DNA of 64,000 nucleotides, taken from NCBI GenBank assembly GCA_902788555.1, contig CADAKQ010000006.1, positions 1-64,000 on the forward strand. Reading direction: 5' to 3'. The notes beneath the pieces were generated by a model. It was not told the DNA's origin. It made no database searches and was given only the letters and a program-made list of their open reading frames with translations. The number at the start of each line of letters is the position of its first letter. Position 1 is the first letter of the stretch. The position numbers were made by a program, and so were the translations under genes. Below, in pieces: positions 54,018-62,737 of this stretch. This DNA comes from an uncultured Lachnospiraceae bacterium (GTDB lineage: Bacteria; Bacillota; Clostridia; Lachnospirales; Lachnospiraceae).

Positions 54018-54040
54018 TTAATTAAGTGTTTTATTTATGC

Positions 54041-54088
54041 TTGACAACCCTATAACAATGTTGTATTGTATATATACGATATATACAA
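54041..54088 (+). promoter_or_regulatory. ABC/GntR operon promoter with a perfect palindromic operator
   Basis: TTGACA (54041-54046), 17 bases and TATTGT (54064-54069). The perfect 10-bp inverted repeat TTGTATATAT (54066-54075), ACG, ATATATACAA (54079-54088) overlaps the -10 box and start site. It resembles GntR-type sites and is the likely target of the GntR protein encoded at the operon's end. Confidence 0.8.
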
Positions 54089-54147
54089 TTTTAATAACAC
54101 TGTGATTTTAAACTCAAAGATATATAGCAAGCTTTATGGAGGTTCTT

Positions 54148-55002
54148 ATGCAGGATTTTGAATATGCGATTGAGGTTAATAACCTTACTAAAAAATATGA
54201 CGGATTTACGTTAGATAACGTGAGCTTTAAGGTTCCGAAGGGAAGTATTATGGGCTTTATCGGTCAAAACGGAGCAGGTAAGTCCACCACGATTAACGCA
54301 ATTTTAAATATTGTTAAGAGGGACGAGGGCGAGATTAAGCTGTTCGGTCTTGATAATTTAAAAAATGAGACAGAGGTTAAGGAAAATCTTGCTGCCGTAT
54401 TTGATGAACTTCCGTTTAACGAGGATTTAAATGCAAAGATCCTGTCAAAGGTTATGAGTGACATATACAAGAATTGGGATGAAAAGGTATTCTTCAATTA
54501 TTTGGATTTATTTTCACTTCCGTCGAAAAAGGCATTTAAGAAGTTTTCCAAGGGTATGAAGATGAAGCTTCAGATAGCGGTGGCGCTTTCACATCACGCA
54601 AAGCTTCTAATCATGGATGAGGCGACCACAGGTCTTGATCCGGTTGTAAGAAATGAGATACTGGATATTTTCATGGAGTATCTTCAGGATGAGAATAATA
54701 CAATCTTTATGTCCACGCATATAACCTCCGACCTTGAAAAGATTGCCGATATGGTTACCTTTATTGATAAGGGAAAGATTATTTTAAGCGGATATAAGGA
54801 CGAGATTTTGGATAACTACGGAATTATTAAATGTGGTAAGGCTGAATTTGAGAGTGTTGATAGTGCTGATTACATAGGCATAAGACACACGGATTATGGA
54901 GTGGAAATGCTTGTAGATGATAGGCGCAAGGCGGCAGAAAAATACACTGATATGGTAGTTGATAAGACCACACTTGATGAAATAATGGTATTTTTGGTTT
55001 AA
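54148..55002 (+). CDS. ABC transporter ATP-binding protein (YtrB/BcrA type)
   Basis: 284 residues. Walker A GQNGAGKST (~37-45), signature FSKGMKMKLQIAVALS (the LSGGQ position reads FSKGM), Walker B LLIMDEATTGLDPVVRNE and MSTHITSDL H-loop. The ATG at 54148 follows GGAGG. It is the first gene of an operon with two permeases, a CPBP protease and a GntR regulator, the arrangement of Ytr-like transporters that respond to envelope stress. Confidence 0.93.
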   Translation: MQDFEYAIEVNNLTKKYDGFTLDNVSFKVPKGSIMGFIGQNGAGKSTTINAILNIVKRDEGEIKLFGLDNLKNETEVKENLAAVFDELPFNEDLNAKILSKVMSDIYKNWDEKVFFNYLDLFSLPSKKAFKKFSKGMKMKLQIAVALSHHAKLLIMDEATTGLDPVVRNEILDIFMEYLQDENNTIFMSTHITSDLEKIADMVTFIDKGKIILSGYKDEILDNYGIIKCGKAEFESVDSADYIGIRHTDYGVEMLVDDRRKAAEKYTDMVVDKTTLDEIMVFLV

Positions 55003-55094
55003 AACGAGGAAAGGTGTCGATGCGCTTGCGCAAGCGACACTTTGACGAGAAACTCCATCGAGCCGTTAGGTGAGATGGTTTGAAACGAGGAAAG
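54996..55094. repeat. 18-bp imperfect direct repeat around an 81-base insert with a hairpin
   Basis: GGTTTAAAACGAGGAAAG (54996-55013) and GGTTTGAAACGAGGAAAG (55077-55094), one mismatch, 81 bases apart. The first spans the ATPase stop codon, the second carries the ribosome binding site of the permease. The sequence between holds a GC-rich hairpin (GTGTCG ... GCTTGCGCAAGC ... GACAC, 55013-55040). Consistent with insertion or duplication of a small palindromic element. Confidence 0.65.
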
Positions 55095-55097
55095 CTT

Positions 55098-55844
55098 ATG
55101 AAGAATCTTATTATGAGAGAATTTTATCTGGGAAGAAAGACCATCAGAATTTGCTTTATCACCATTCTTGCCTTTATTCTTATAGGAAATCTGGTTTTGC
55201 TTAGTGCAAGATGCGGAAATATAGCAAAGTATGTTTCCACCGAAAATCTTGATATGATATTTCCTTATGTGAGACTGGGCCTTGCTTTTATGGTGTTCTT
55301 TGCCTGTATGGATGTAAGCGGAATCATACGTGTGATCTTTTCAGATTATTCCGCAGGCTTTAATAAATATTTAAATACGACACCTTTGAAAATGGTTAAA
55401 TTTATCGGAGCAAAATATATCTCAATGTTTATTTTGTTTGTATGTGGTATTCTGCTTGGATTTATAAATCTTTTTATATCAAATGCAGTGAGCCATACCA
55501 CCTTAAACAAAGGGGATATAGCTGTTATAGCTTTTCTTTGCGGAATCTTTCTTATAGCAGAGCTTTTGGCGGCATTTTTATTTATCAGATTTAGAAAGTC
55601 AAGTGTTATTTCCTTTATCGGAATGGTGATTATGATTCTTTTAATGCTTTTGTTTTTTATGTTTATCGTAAAATCGGGAGTAGGTGACGCACTTGGTGAA
55701 GGTGATTATAAAGGTATCTATGATATTGTGACAGGTTTTGCTTTAAAATATATATGGATTATGATTATTCTTGTTATTGTTACGGCATTTGCAAGCTTTT
55801 ACGGTTCATGTAAGGCAGCAAAAAGCTATGGGACAAAGGTATAG
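55098..55844 (+). CDS. ABC transporter permease subunit
   Basis: 248 residues with six membrane spans and no other domain, as in ABC-2-type permeases. The start MKNLIMREFYLGRKTIRI has the basic cytosolic helix typical of this family. The ATG at 55098 is preferred over an upstream in-frame TTG because CGAGGAAAG precedes it. It pairs with the upstream ATPase and with the second permease, which starts 18 bases after this stop. Confidence 0.88.
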   Translation: MKNLIMREFYLGRKTIRICFITILAFILIGNLVLLSARCGNIAKYVSTENLDMIFPYVRLGLAFMVFFACMDVSGIIRVIFSDYSAGFNKYLNTTPLKMVKFIGAKYISMFILFVCGILLGFINLFISNAVSHTTLNKGDIAVIAFLCGIFLIAELLAAFLFIRFRKSSVISFIGMVIMILLMLLFFMFIVKSGVGDALGEGDYKGIYDIVTGFALKYIWIMIILVIVTAFASFYGSCKAAKSYGTKV

Positions 55845-55862
55845 ATGAGAGGTGATTATAGG

Positions 55863-56636
55863 GTGCGCGGCATTATAAAGAAGGATTTGTATTTGGAAAG
55901 AAAAAACATATTTTTATGTCTGGGTGTATATTTGTTTATGGTGATTATTGCTATAGTGGCTGTTCTTTTGAAAAAAAATGATTTGGTATTTGCCAAAGAG
56001 TTTGGCCTTGATACAAATAATATATCAATGTGCCTTGCGTTGCTTGTGTTTCTTATGATTTTCTTCCTACAAAGTAAGGTTTGCGGGATTGATGAAAGAA
56101 GAAAATGGAGCTATTTCGGTGCTTCCACACCGCTTACGGAAAAAGGCTTGGTGGCATCCCGATATACACTAATGTTTATAATTTCATTTACGGGAGTTGT
56201 TATCTGCTTTTGCTTTGATGTACTAATCTCGCTGATAACGGGCATTCATACGGATAATACTATTGTTTATGTGATGCTTCTTTTTGTAAATATATTTTAT
56301 GATGCTTTAGAACTTCCTTTTGTCATAAGATATGGAAGCGGCAGAGGAACAAATGTTAAGGTTGCGGTACTTTTGACGGTTTTCTTTTTTGTGATTTTAT
56401 ATGCATTATTTGGAGATATTTCGGGCAAGGTAGAGTTCTTTAAGCAGCTTAAGGATAATCCGGATATAGCAAAGTACATAAACGGTGAGGCAATAACGGC
56501 AAGGCTTATTAATATGGCGGCACCAAAGCTTCTTATGGCGACACTTTTACCGCATATAATCGTGTTGTTTTACTATATTTCATATCGTATATCCTGTAAG
56601 CTTTATCTAAAAGGAACGGAGGAGTATGATGCGTAG
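55863..56636 (+). CDS. Second ABC transporter permease subunit
   Basis: 257 residues with about six membrane spans. The GTG at 55863 (MRGIIKKDLYLERKN) is preferred over the ATG at 55845 because GAGGTG lies 9 bases before it and the MRGxxKKDLY start is a family hallmark of ABC-2 permeases. The next gene overlaps its stop by 11 bases. With the other permease it would form the membrane part of a two-permease exporter. Confidence 0.85.
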   Translation: MRGIIKKDLYLERKNIFLCLGVYLFMVIIAIVAVLLKKNDLVFAKEFGLDTNNISMCLALLVFLMIFFLQSKVCGIDERRKWSYFGASTPLTEKGLVASRYTLMFIISFTGVVICFCFDVLISLITGIHTDNTIVYVMLLFVNIFYDALELPFVIRYGSGRGTNVKVAVLLTVFFFVILYALFGDISGKVEFFKQLKDNPDIAKYINGEAITARLINMAAPKLLMATLLPHIIVLFYYISYRISCKLYLKGTEEYDA

Positions 56637-57636
56637 TACGGAAAATGTAATTACAGAAAATAATCAAAATAATATGCTGACCGTCAGGAAAAAAATAATC
56701 ATACAGGTTATTTTGTATGTTATAATATCCTTTGGAATTATGTATGTAACGGGTGCATTTTATTTAAAGAAGGACGGATACTTAGTAAAGCATAACTTAA
56801 CTGAGGTTTCTAACTTTTTATACCTGCTTGGAATCTTTTCGCCGCTTATAGCCTGTGTGATACTCAGATATGCTTCGGGAGAAGGTTTCAAGGATGGAAT
56901 CATGCTTCCAAAGTTTACCGGACATTTCATGTGGTATTTTATTGCGGTTTTAGCACCTCTTTTTATGGGTTTAATTGGCTGTCTCCTTGTAACTTGTTCT
57001 TTACACGCCGGTTTTTCCTTCAAGAATGATTACAGCTTTTTTGTAAATATGCTTAATCCTGCAATATCGCTTGACATGGTTTATTTTAATATGTTTATTT
57101 TGCTCGGCGAGGAGCTTGGCTGGAGAGCGTATCTTTATGATAAGCTGGAGAAACTTTTCAGATATAAAGAAATTCATACTGATAATAACGGCAAGGATAT
57201 AGAGAGTAAAGATTTTACAGATATTGCATCAGATGATAATATTTCGGGCATAGATAAGCGTGCTATAAACCTTTCAATCATAATCGGCGGAACACTATGG
57301 GGACTCTGGCATGCACAGCTTGTTGTGGTATCAGGTCTAAATTATGGCAAGGATTACGCAGGATATCCTTATGTTGGAATTATACTTATGTGTATAAGCT
57401 GCATTTTCATGGGAGCATTTTTACAGCTTCTTAGAAAGAAGACAGATTCGGTTATCGCACCGACCCTTGCACATGCAGTGATAGATTCCTGTATACCGGT
57501 AATAGTCACTATATTCCTTTCAGAAAATGAATCAGGCGACATACAGTTTACATTTGGCATATACGGATTGCTTGTACCTTCGATTGTCGCAGGTATACCA
57601 AGCTGGTACTTACTTCTTAGAGAAAGCGGGAAATAA
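56626..57636 (+). CDS. CPBP-family intramembrane metalloprotease
   Basis: 336 residues with about eight membrane spans. The three CPBP motifs are present: EELGWRAYLYDKLEK (motif 1, EExxxR), LWGLWHAQLVV (motif 2 His) and TLAHAVIDS (motif 3 HxxxD). A ~45-residue charged loop (~185-225) is inserted between motifs 1 and 2. The family includes Rce1 and bacteriocin self-immunity proteins. It overlaps the permease stop, and the GntR gene starts 2 bases after its stop. In this operon a link to export or immunity against a peptide is plausible but not shown. Confidence 0.88.
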   Translation: MMRSTENVITENNQNNMLTVRKKIIIQVILYVIISFGIMYVTGAFYLKKDGYLVKHNLTEVSNFLYLLGIFSPLIACVILRYASGEGFKDGIMLPKFTGHFMWYFIAVLAPLFMGLIGCLLVTCSLHAGFSFKNDYSFFVNMLNPAISLDMVYFNMFILLGEELGWRAYLYDKLEKLFRYKEIHTDNNGKDIESKDFTDIASDDNISGIDKRAINLSIIIGGTLWGLWHAQLVVVSGLNYGKDYAGYPYVGIILMCISCIFMGAFLQLLRKKTDSVIAPTLAHAVIDSCIPVIVTIFLSENESGDIQFTFGIYGLLVPSIVAGIPSWYLLLRESGK

Positions 57637-57638
57637 CA

Positions 57639-58010
57639 TTGGATATAATAATTTCAAATATGGTGGATGAACCTATCTACCTGCAGATTGAAAATCAGAT
57701 AAAAGCAAAGATAATGAGTGGGGAGCTTGCTGCGGGCGAGGCTCTCCCTTCGATGCGTAATCTCGCCATGCAGCTTCGGATAAGTGTTATAACTACCAAG
57801 CGCGCCTACGAGGAACTTGAACGGGACGGCTTCATAGAGTCCTACACCGGACGAGGTTGTTTCGTCAAGGCACAAAATGCAAAGCTACTTCGGGAGGAAA
57901 ACTTGCGCCAGACGGAAGAACTGCTGTCTAAAGCAGTGGATAAGGCGAAACTTTCCGGTATAGGGCTGGAGGAGTTAAAGGATTTATTAGAAAAAAATTA
58001 TAATAAATAA
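57639..58010 (+). CDS. GntR/YtrA-type transcriptional regulator
   Basis: 123 residues. MDIIISNMVDEPIYLQIENQ (TTG start) is the YtrA-family start, then a winged helix (EALPSMRNLAMQLRISVITT, KRAYEELERDGFIE) and the short C-terminal part EELKDLLEKNYNK. No large ligand domain, as in YtrA. It is the last gene of the ABC operon, 2 bases after the CPBP stop, and probably represses the operon through the palindrome at 54066-54088. Confidence 0.88.
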   Translation: MDIIISNMVDEPIYLQIENQIKAKIMSGELAAGEALPSMRNLAMQLRISVITTKRAYEELERDGFIESYTGRGCFVKAQNAKLLREENLRQTEELLSKAVDKAKLSGIGLEELKDLLEKNYNK

Positions 58011-58078
58011 AATGCAATATATTGCTTATTGACCACGAAAAACACGATTAACAAGCAATATGTTGCATTTTATTTTTT
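58009..58078 (+). terminator. Long terminator overlapping the GntR stop codon
   Basis: 19-bp stem AAAATGCAATATATTGCTT / AAGCAATATGTTGCATTTT with one G-U pair, a 25-base loop and ATTTTTT. The stem begins inside the stop codon. Confidence 0.9.
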
Positions 58079-58135
58079 GTGAATTTATAATAAGAAGAGT
58101 TATTGTGATTAATACAGTTGAAGGGGAAAACATAT

Positions 58136-59248
58136 ATGACACAAGAGATAGTCATGATAGAAAAAAAGAGACCGTCTGTGGTTCGTTGGATAATAGTTAT
58201 TGTGTCGCTTATCGTGGCAGAAATCGTAAACAGATATGCTGTTAATTCAATTGTAGAAAATATTGCAAACGGTGAAGCTGGCAGAGATGATTTCACGATA
58301 TTTCATCTGCTTTTTATCGTATCTATAATAGCAGTCTTTTTTCTTACAATACAATTTTTAACGCTTATTATGAAATTGTTCGATAAGGAGAAGGCTGTTC
58401 CGGTAAGAAAATCGGCACTTGAAAATATAAAGGCAAGACAGGCGGTAGAAGAACTAAAAAAGAGCGGACGTATTATAAACATATTAAACGGAATATTATT
58501 TTCGATATTGCTTTCTATGATAAGCTTTTCATATATAAGAAGTGGTGGAAGAGAAAGCTACATAATTGCGGTTGTTGTTTTGATTTATATTTTTATGATG
58601 AATCCAATAAAGTTTATAGCGTCGGCTTTGGTAAAGGATAACAATGATATTTTGATTGATAAATGTGATCCTGTGACTTATTTTGATATAGTTGAGCTTA
58701 CTGCACTTGAATCATCAAATTTCAGAAAGCATAACAATTCCAATCTGATTAGAATAGCAGCATGTTATTATATGGGGGACTATGATGAACTGTTTAAACA
58801 GCTTGATATATATGAAAGAAAAAATTTAAAGGTCAATGAGGGAATAAATGCCTTGTATTACAGAGGGGCAGCCTTTATCTATATAGGAAATGCGGACTCA
58901 TTTAATGTGGTATCTGCAAAGCTTAATGACATTGAAACCAATATAAAGCTAACTGTAAGTGAGATGGCACTTGCCAAGGATGTAAGAAAAAGCTGGCAGA
59001 TTATGATTGGTGCCTTTGGAGATAATCCTGCAAGTGTAAAGGGCTTGATTACAGAAAAAATGAAGCAAAGTAATAAGCAGCTTTTTAGAATAGAGCTTAC
59101 ATATTATCTGGCGCTTGCCCAATTAGCAGAGGGTGACGAAGAAACATCAATCTTAAATCTGAAATATGTAGCTAAAAACGGTGGAACGACTGTGTTTTGC
59201 ATCAAAGCAAAAGAAATATTATGGTCAAAGGGGATAAGCTTAGAATGA
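58136..59248 (+). CDS. Membrane protein with TPR-like cytosolic part, unknown
   Basis: 370 residues. Four membrane spans: ~16-34, 54-80, 117-137 and 143-163. Then a ~200-residue helical cytosolic region with TPR-like units (CDPVTYFDIVELTALE, IRIAACYYMGDYDELFKQLD, NALYYRGAAFIYIGNADSF). The ATG at 58136 follows AAGGGG; upstream in-frame codons lack such a site. Its stop overlaps the next start (ATGA). I do not recognise the family. The pair may form an envelope scaffold. Confidence 0.6.
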   Translation: MTQEIVMIEKKRPSVVRWIIVIVSLIVAEIVNRYAVNSIVENIANGEAGRDDFTIFHLLFIVSIIAVFFLTIQFLTLIMKLFDKEKAVPVRKSALENIKARQAVEELKKSGRIINILNGILFSILLSMISFSYIRSGGRESYIIAVVVLIYIFMMNPIKFIASALVKDNNDILIDKCDPVTYFDIVELTALESSNFRKHNNSNLIRIAACYYMGDYDELFKQLDIYERKNLKVNEGINALYYRGAAFIYIGNADSFNVVSAKLNDIETNIKLTVSEMALAKDVRKSWQIMIGAFGDNPASVKGLITEKMKQSNKQLFRIELTYYLALAQLAEGDEETSILNLKYVAKNGGTTVFCIKAKEILWSKGISLE

Positions 59249-59787
59249 AAAACATTGATTTAATAATTAAGCGTATAAAAAATGAATCCAAAGCTAAGAT
59301 TATAGGCGGCCTTATAGCAATAGGTATTATATTGATATATTGCTTAAAGGCATATAATGAGGAGCTTTTAGGTACATTTGGCATAATAGTTGTATGCGTA
59401 ATACTTTTACTTTTTATTGTACTTACGATTGATGGATGTATGAGATATAAAAATCCTTTGAAAAAATATCCGGGTATTGAAAGGATGGCAAGTATCATTG
59501 ACGCATCCGAAGGTCCAAGATATGAAGACAGATACATATATATCATAGAAAATATTCTGATAATAAAGGCTCGTATATATGATATGACATATCTTGAGGA
59601 TATCTATGCAATTTATCGTGAAAAAATGACTACAAGGGAGATACAAAATATCGTTCTTCGTACAAAGAATCGAAAGACAGTCATAAATGTGGCGGGTATG
59701 AATAAAGAAGAGATTAATAATTATATGACCAAGATAAAAGGCTTCTGTCCGAATGCAGTGTTAGGGAGGAAACATGGAAAAATATAA
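59245..59787 (+). CDS. Small membrane protein with a PH-like domain, unknown
   Basis: 180 residues. Two membrane spans (~17-33 and 40-60) and then a beta-rich cytosolic part (YEDRYIYIIENILIIKARIYD, IYAIYREKMTTREIQ, IVLRTKNRKTVINVAG, INNYMTKIKGFCPNA) that looks like a bacterial PH/YcxB-type fold. The ATG at 59245 overlaps the preceding stop (ATGA). The next gene's ATG lies 14 bases before its end. It probably works with the membrane protein upstream. Confidence 0.6.
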   Translation: MKNIDLIIKRIKNESKAKIIGGLIAIGIILIYCLKAYNEELLGTFGIIVVCVILLLFIVLTIDGCMRYKNPLKKYPGIERMASIIDASEGPRYEDRYIYIIENILIIKARIYDMTYLEDIYAIYREKMTTREIQNIVLRTKNRKTVINVAGMNKEEINNYMTKIKGFCPNAVLGRKHGKI

Positions 59788-60184
59788 ACATATAGTTCAA
59801 TATTATGAAACAGACAAAATGGGCATAGCGCATCATTCAAATTATATAAGATGGATGGAAGAGGCAAGGGTTGATTTCCTGTCACAGATTGGATGGGATT
59901 TCGCCAAGCTTGAAGAGATGGGGATTGCCTCGCCGGTAACTGCACTTGACTGTAAATATAAGACAAGCTGTACATTTTCCGACGAGGTTTACATAACTGT
60001 TAAAATTGAAGAGTTTAAGGGAGTGAGACTCAAGCTTTATTATGAAATGAAAAATAAGGATGACAAGGTCTTGTGCGAGGCGCATTCAGAGCATTGCTTT
60101 TTGAATATGGATGGAAAGCTGTTAAGATTGGAAAAGGAGTATCCTGATTTTTATAAGGCGCTTATGGATTTAATGGAGGAATAA
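59774..60184 (+). CDS. YbgC/FadM-type acyl-CoA thioesterase (hotdog fold)
   Basis: 136 residues. The YbgC signature IVQYYETDKMGIAHHSNYIRW (start) contains the Asp catalytic residue, and EDEVYITVKIEEFKG-like segments follow. It hydrolyses acyl-CoA or acyl-ACP thioesters. The start overlaps the previous gene by 14 bases and GGGAGG precedes it. NudC follows after 2 bases. Confidence 0.88.
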   Translation: MEKYKHIVQYYETDKMGIAHHSNYIRWMEEARVDFLSQIGWDFAKLEEMGIASPVTALDCKYKTSCTFSDEVYITVKIEEFKGVRLKLYYEMKNKDDKVLCEAHSEHCFLNMDGKLLRLEKEYPDFYKALMDLMEE

Positions 60185-60186
60185 AG

Positions 60187-61056
60187 ATGATTCAAGACAT
60201 ACTACCATATAAATTAAATAACAGCTATCAGCCTGATGCCAAGCCGGATGAGGATAGTCTTATAGTAGTATTTAAAGATAACAAGCTTTTGCTTAAGACT
60301 GATTCTTCAGGTGAGAATGTGGATTTCCCGAGATTAAAGGATTTTAAAGGTGATAGCATATCTGATTTGACATACATTTTTTCAGTGGATGAGGAGAGGT
60401 TCTTCCTTGCCGAAGCTCTTTGCCTTAATAATGAAAATCCAGGTTTTGAGACACCAGCCGGATATGCGTTTTACAATTTGAGGCGCATCATGGAATATGA
60501 GCTTGAGCCTAAAAGGTATATGTATGCTGCATTTACAGCATATCATCTGGCACAGTGGTATGGAAATAATTCATTTTGCGGCAGATGTGGAAGTAAGGTT
60601 ATAAAGGATTCCTTTGAAAGAGCGCTTGTATGTCCAAAATGCGGCAATAAGATTTATCCGCGTATCAATCCGGCTGTTATAGTCGGAGTTATAAACGGTG
60701 ACAGAATTCTTCTTACAAAATATAAAACGGGCTTTGCGCATAATGCTCTTATAGCGGGCTTTACTGAGATAGGAGAAACTATCGAAGAAACCGTAGCGAG
60801 AGAGGTTATGGAGGAGACAGGCCTTAAGGTAAAAAATATAAGGTATTATAAGTCTCAACCATGGGGAATTGCAGATGACCTGCTGGTCGGATTCTTCTGT
60901 GATGTAGACGGTGATGATAAGATACGTATGGATGAGTCGGAGCTAAAATATGCGGAGTGGGTAAGTCCGGAGGATATAGTGCTTCAGCCTTATGATTACA
61001 GCCTTACAAATGAGATGATGAGGATGTTTAAAGAAGGGAATAGAGTATGGAATTAA
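60187..61056 (+). CDS. nudC: NudC-type NADH pyrophosphatase / RNA-decapping Nudix hydrolase
   Basis: 289 residues. A zinc ribbon (CGRCGSK and CPKCGNK, ~134-157) precedes the Nudix domain. The Nudix box GFTEIGETIEETVAREVMEETGL (GxxxxxE...REVxEETG, split here) is intact, and YKSQPWGIADDLL matches the NudC SQPW motif. It hydrolyses NAD(H) or removes NAD caps from RNA. It overlaps the following ACT gene by 10 bases. AGGAAT precedes the start. Confidence 0.93.
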   Translation: MIQDILPYKLNNSYQPDAKPDEDSLIVVFKDNKLLLKTDSSGENVDFPRLKDFKGDSISDLTYIFSVDEERFFLAEALCLNNENPGFETPAGYAFYNLRRIMEYELEPKRYMYAAFTAYHLAQWYGNNSFCGRCGSKVIKDSFERALVCPKCGNKIYPRINPAVIVGVINGDRILLTKYKTGFAHNALIAGFTEIGETIEETVAREVMEETGLKVKNIRYYKSQPWGIADDLLVGFFCDVDGDDKIRMDESELKYAEWVSPEDIVLQPYDYSLTNEMMRMFKEGNRVWN

Positions 61057-61412
61057 AAAAACTGGAATATGATCTGACCGTATGCAAGGTAGAATCAGAA
61101 GAGGATATAGATTTGTCTAAAGATTTTTACTTCATAGGGAAGACTGACGAAGAGATATCGCTGGTATGTGAAACTAAAGATGCGCCTGCTCAAACTACAG
61201 AGCGTGATGATGGATGGAAGGGCTTTCGTATTCAGGGAGTGCTTGATTTTTCATTGATAGGAATTCTGTCCAAGATATCGACAATTCTTGCTGATAATAA
61301 GATAGGAATATTTGCGGTGTCAACCTATAATACCGATTACATACTTGTGAAAGAAGAGAACTTTGACAGAGCACTTGAGGTGTTGACAAAGGAAGGTTAT
61401 GAGATTAAATGA
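61047..61412 (+). CDS. ACT-domain small regulator (CASTOR-like)
   Basis: 121 residues. The last ~75 residues form an ACT_7-type domain: WKGFRIQGVLDFSLIGILSK, ISTILADNKIGIFAVSTY, TDYILVKEENFDRAL. Such proteins bind amino acids and are often alone. The start overlaps nudC by 10 bases and the stop overlaps the next start (ATGA). Ligand unknown. Confidence 0.85.
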   Translation: MELKKLEYDLTVCKVESEEDIDLSKDFYFIGKTDEEISLVCETKDAPAQTTERDDGWKGFRIQGVLDFSLIGILSKISTILADNKIGIFAVSTYNTDYILVKEENFDRALEVLTKEGYEIK

Positions 61413-62236
61413 ATCTTATAAAAATTGATGATTTGCAGTCAGAAGAACTAAATATGTATGTCGCTTGTAATGAAAAGGAGCTGCTTCATTACAATGCACC
61501 AAAGGATTACGGTATATTTATAGCTGAAAGTCCAAAGGTTATAGAAAGAGCTTTAGATGCGGGTTATGAACCTTTATCTATGCTTGTTGAGTCAAAGCAG
61601 ATAGATGGCGAGGCAAAATGTATTATTGAAAGACTTGGCGATATCCCGATATATACGGCGGATTTTGATATGCTGACAGGTATTACCGGTTTTGAACTTA
61701 CACGGGGAGCCCTATGTGCTATGCGAAGAAAGGGACTTTCGACAGTTGAGAAGATATGCGAGGATAAAAGGCGTATAGTTGTGCTTGACGGTGTAGTTAA
61801 TCCGACAAATGTCGGTGCGATTATAAGAAGTGCAGCGGCACTTGGTATAGATGCCGTATTTTTTACCTCTGATTGTGCCGATCCGCTCTACAGAAGAGCT
61901 ATACGGGTAAGTATGGGAACTGTATTTCAGATACCTTGGACGATTATTGATTGTTCAAACTTTGAAAATAAATCAGAATATATACATAAACTGAATAATC
62001 TTGGCTTTAAAACCGTTGCGATGGCATTAAAAGAAAATTCAATAGGAATTGATAATGATTGTTTATCAGAGGCAGACAGGCTTGCTGTTATAATGGGTAC
62101 GGAGGGTTATGGCCTTTCGGATGACGTGATTAATGCCTGTGATTATACGGCTATGATACCCATGTCACACGGAGTGGATTCCTTAAATGTGGCAGCAGCC
62201 AGTGCGGTGACATTTTGGGAGCTTGGAAAGAGATAA
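61409..62236 (+). CDS. TrmH/SpoU family RNA methyltransferase
   Basis: 275 residues. An N-terminal substrate-recognition domain precedes the SPOUT knot with GVVNPTNVGAIIRSAAALG (motif 1), IMGTEGYGLSDDV (motif 2) and IPMSHGVDSLNVAAASAV (motif 3). It 2'-O-methylates rRNA or tRNA; the exact nucleotide is unknown. The start overlaps the ACT gene by 4 bases, making a four-gene overlapping block from the thioesterase on. Confidence 0.9.
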   Translation: MNLIKIDDLQSEELNMYVACNEKELLHYNAPKDYGIFIAESPKVIERALDAGYEPLSMLVESKQIDGEAKCIIERLGDIPIYTADFDMLTGITGFELTRGALCAMRRKGLSTVEKICEDKRRIVVLDGVVNPTNVGAIIRSAAALGIDAVFFTSDCADPLYRRAIRVSMGTVFQIPWTIIDCSNFENKSEYIHKLNNLGFKTVAMALKENSIGIDNDCLSEADRLAVIMGTEGYGLSDDVINACDYTAMIPMSHGVDSLNVAAASAVTFWELGKR

Positions 62237-62331
62237 ATATATGACTGACATAAGTTAAATATTATTTAAATTGCAATAGATTTATATCTTGCATAACAAG
62301 GATAAAAAAGTATATTTCAGGAGGACTAAAA

Positions 62332-62724
62332 ATGAAGGACATTAAAGAGATAAGAGAATTTTTCAGCCATGATATGTATGCAGCCGATACAGGAGCATAT
62401 ATCGAAGAGGTGGGAGATAACTATGCAAAGGTAAGTCTTACTTTAAATGCGCATCACAAAAATGCAGTAGGCGGTGTAATGGGCGGGGTGTATTTTACAC
62501 TTGCAGATTTTGCATTTGCAGTTGCATCAAACTGGCAAAAGCCCGGAACAGTTTCCATCACATCGGATATATCATTTATCGGAGTGCCAAAGAGCGATAA
62601 GGTTATTGCTGAAACAGAGCTTATCAAGAACGGAAGAAGTACCTGCTGTTACAATGTGCGTGTGACCGATGATTTGGGAACACCGCTTGCGGCAGTTAAG
62701 ATTGTGGGATTTCATAAGGAATAA
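62332..62724 (+). CDS. PaaI-type hotdog thioesterase
   Basis: 130 residues. The hotdog core HKNAVGGVMGGVYFTLADFAF carries the conserved Asp/Gly pattern, with KVIAETELIKNGRSTCCYNV later. PaaI-like thioesterases hydrolyse aryl- or acyl-CoA. AGGAGG precedes the ATG; the following gene starts 13 bases after the stop. Confidence 0.87.
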   Translation: MKDIKEIREFFSHDMYAADTGAYIEEVGDNYAKVSLTLNAHHKNAVGGVMGGVYFTLADFAFAVASNWQKPGTVSITSDISFIGVPKSDKVIAETELIKNGRSTCCYNVRVTDDLGTPLAAVKIVGFHKE

Positions 62725-62737
62725 AAGGAGTAATAAA

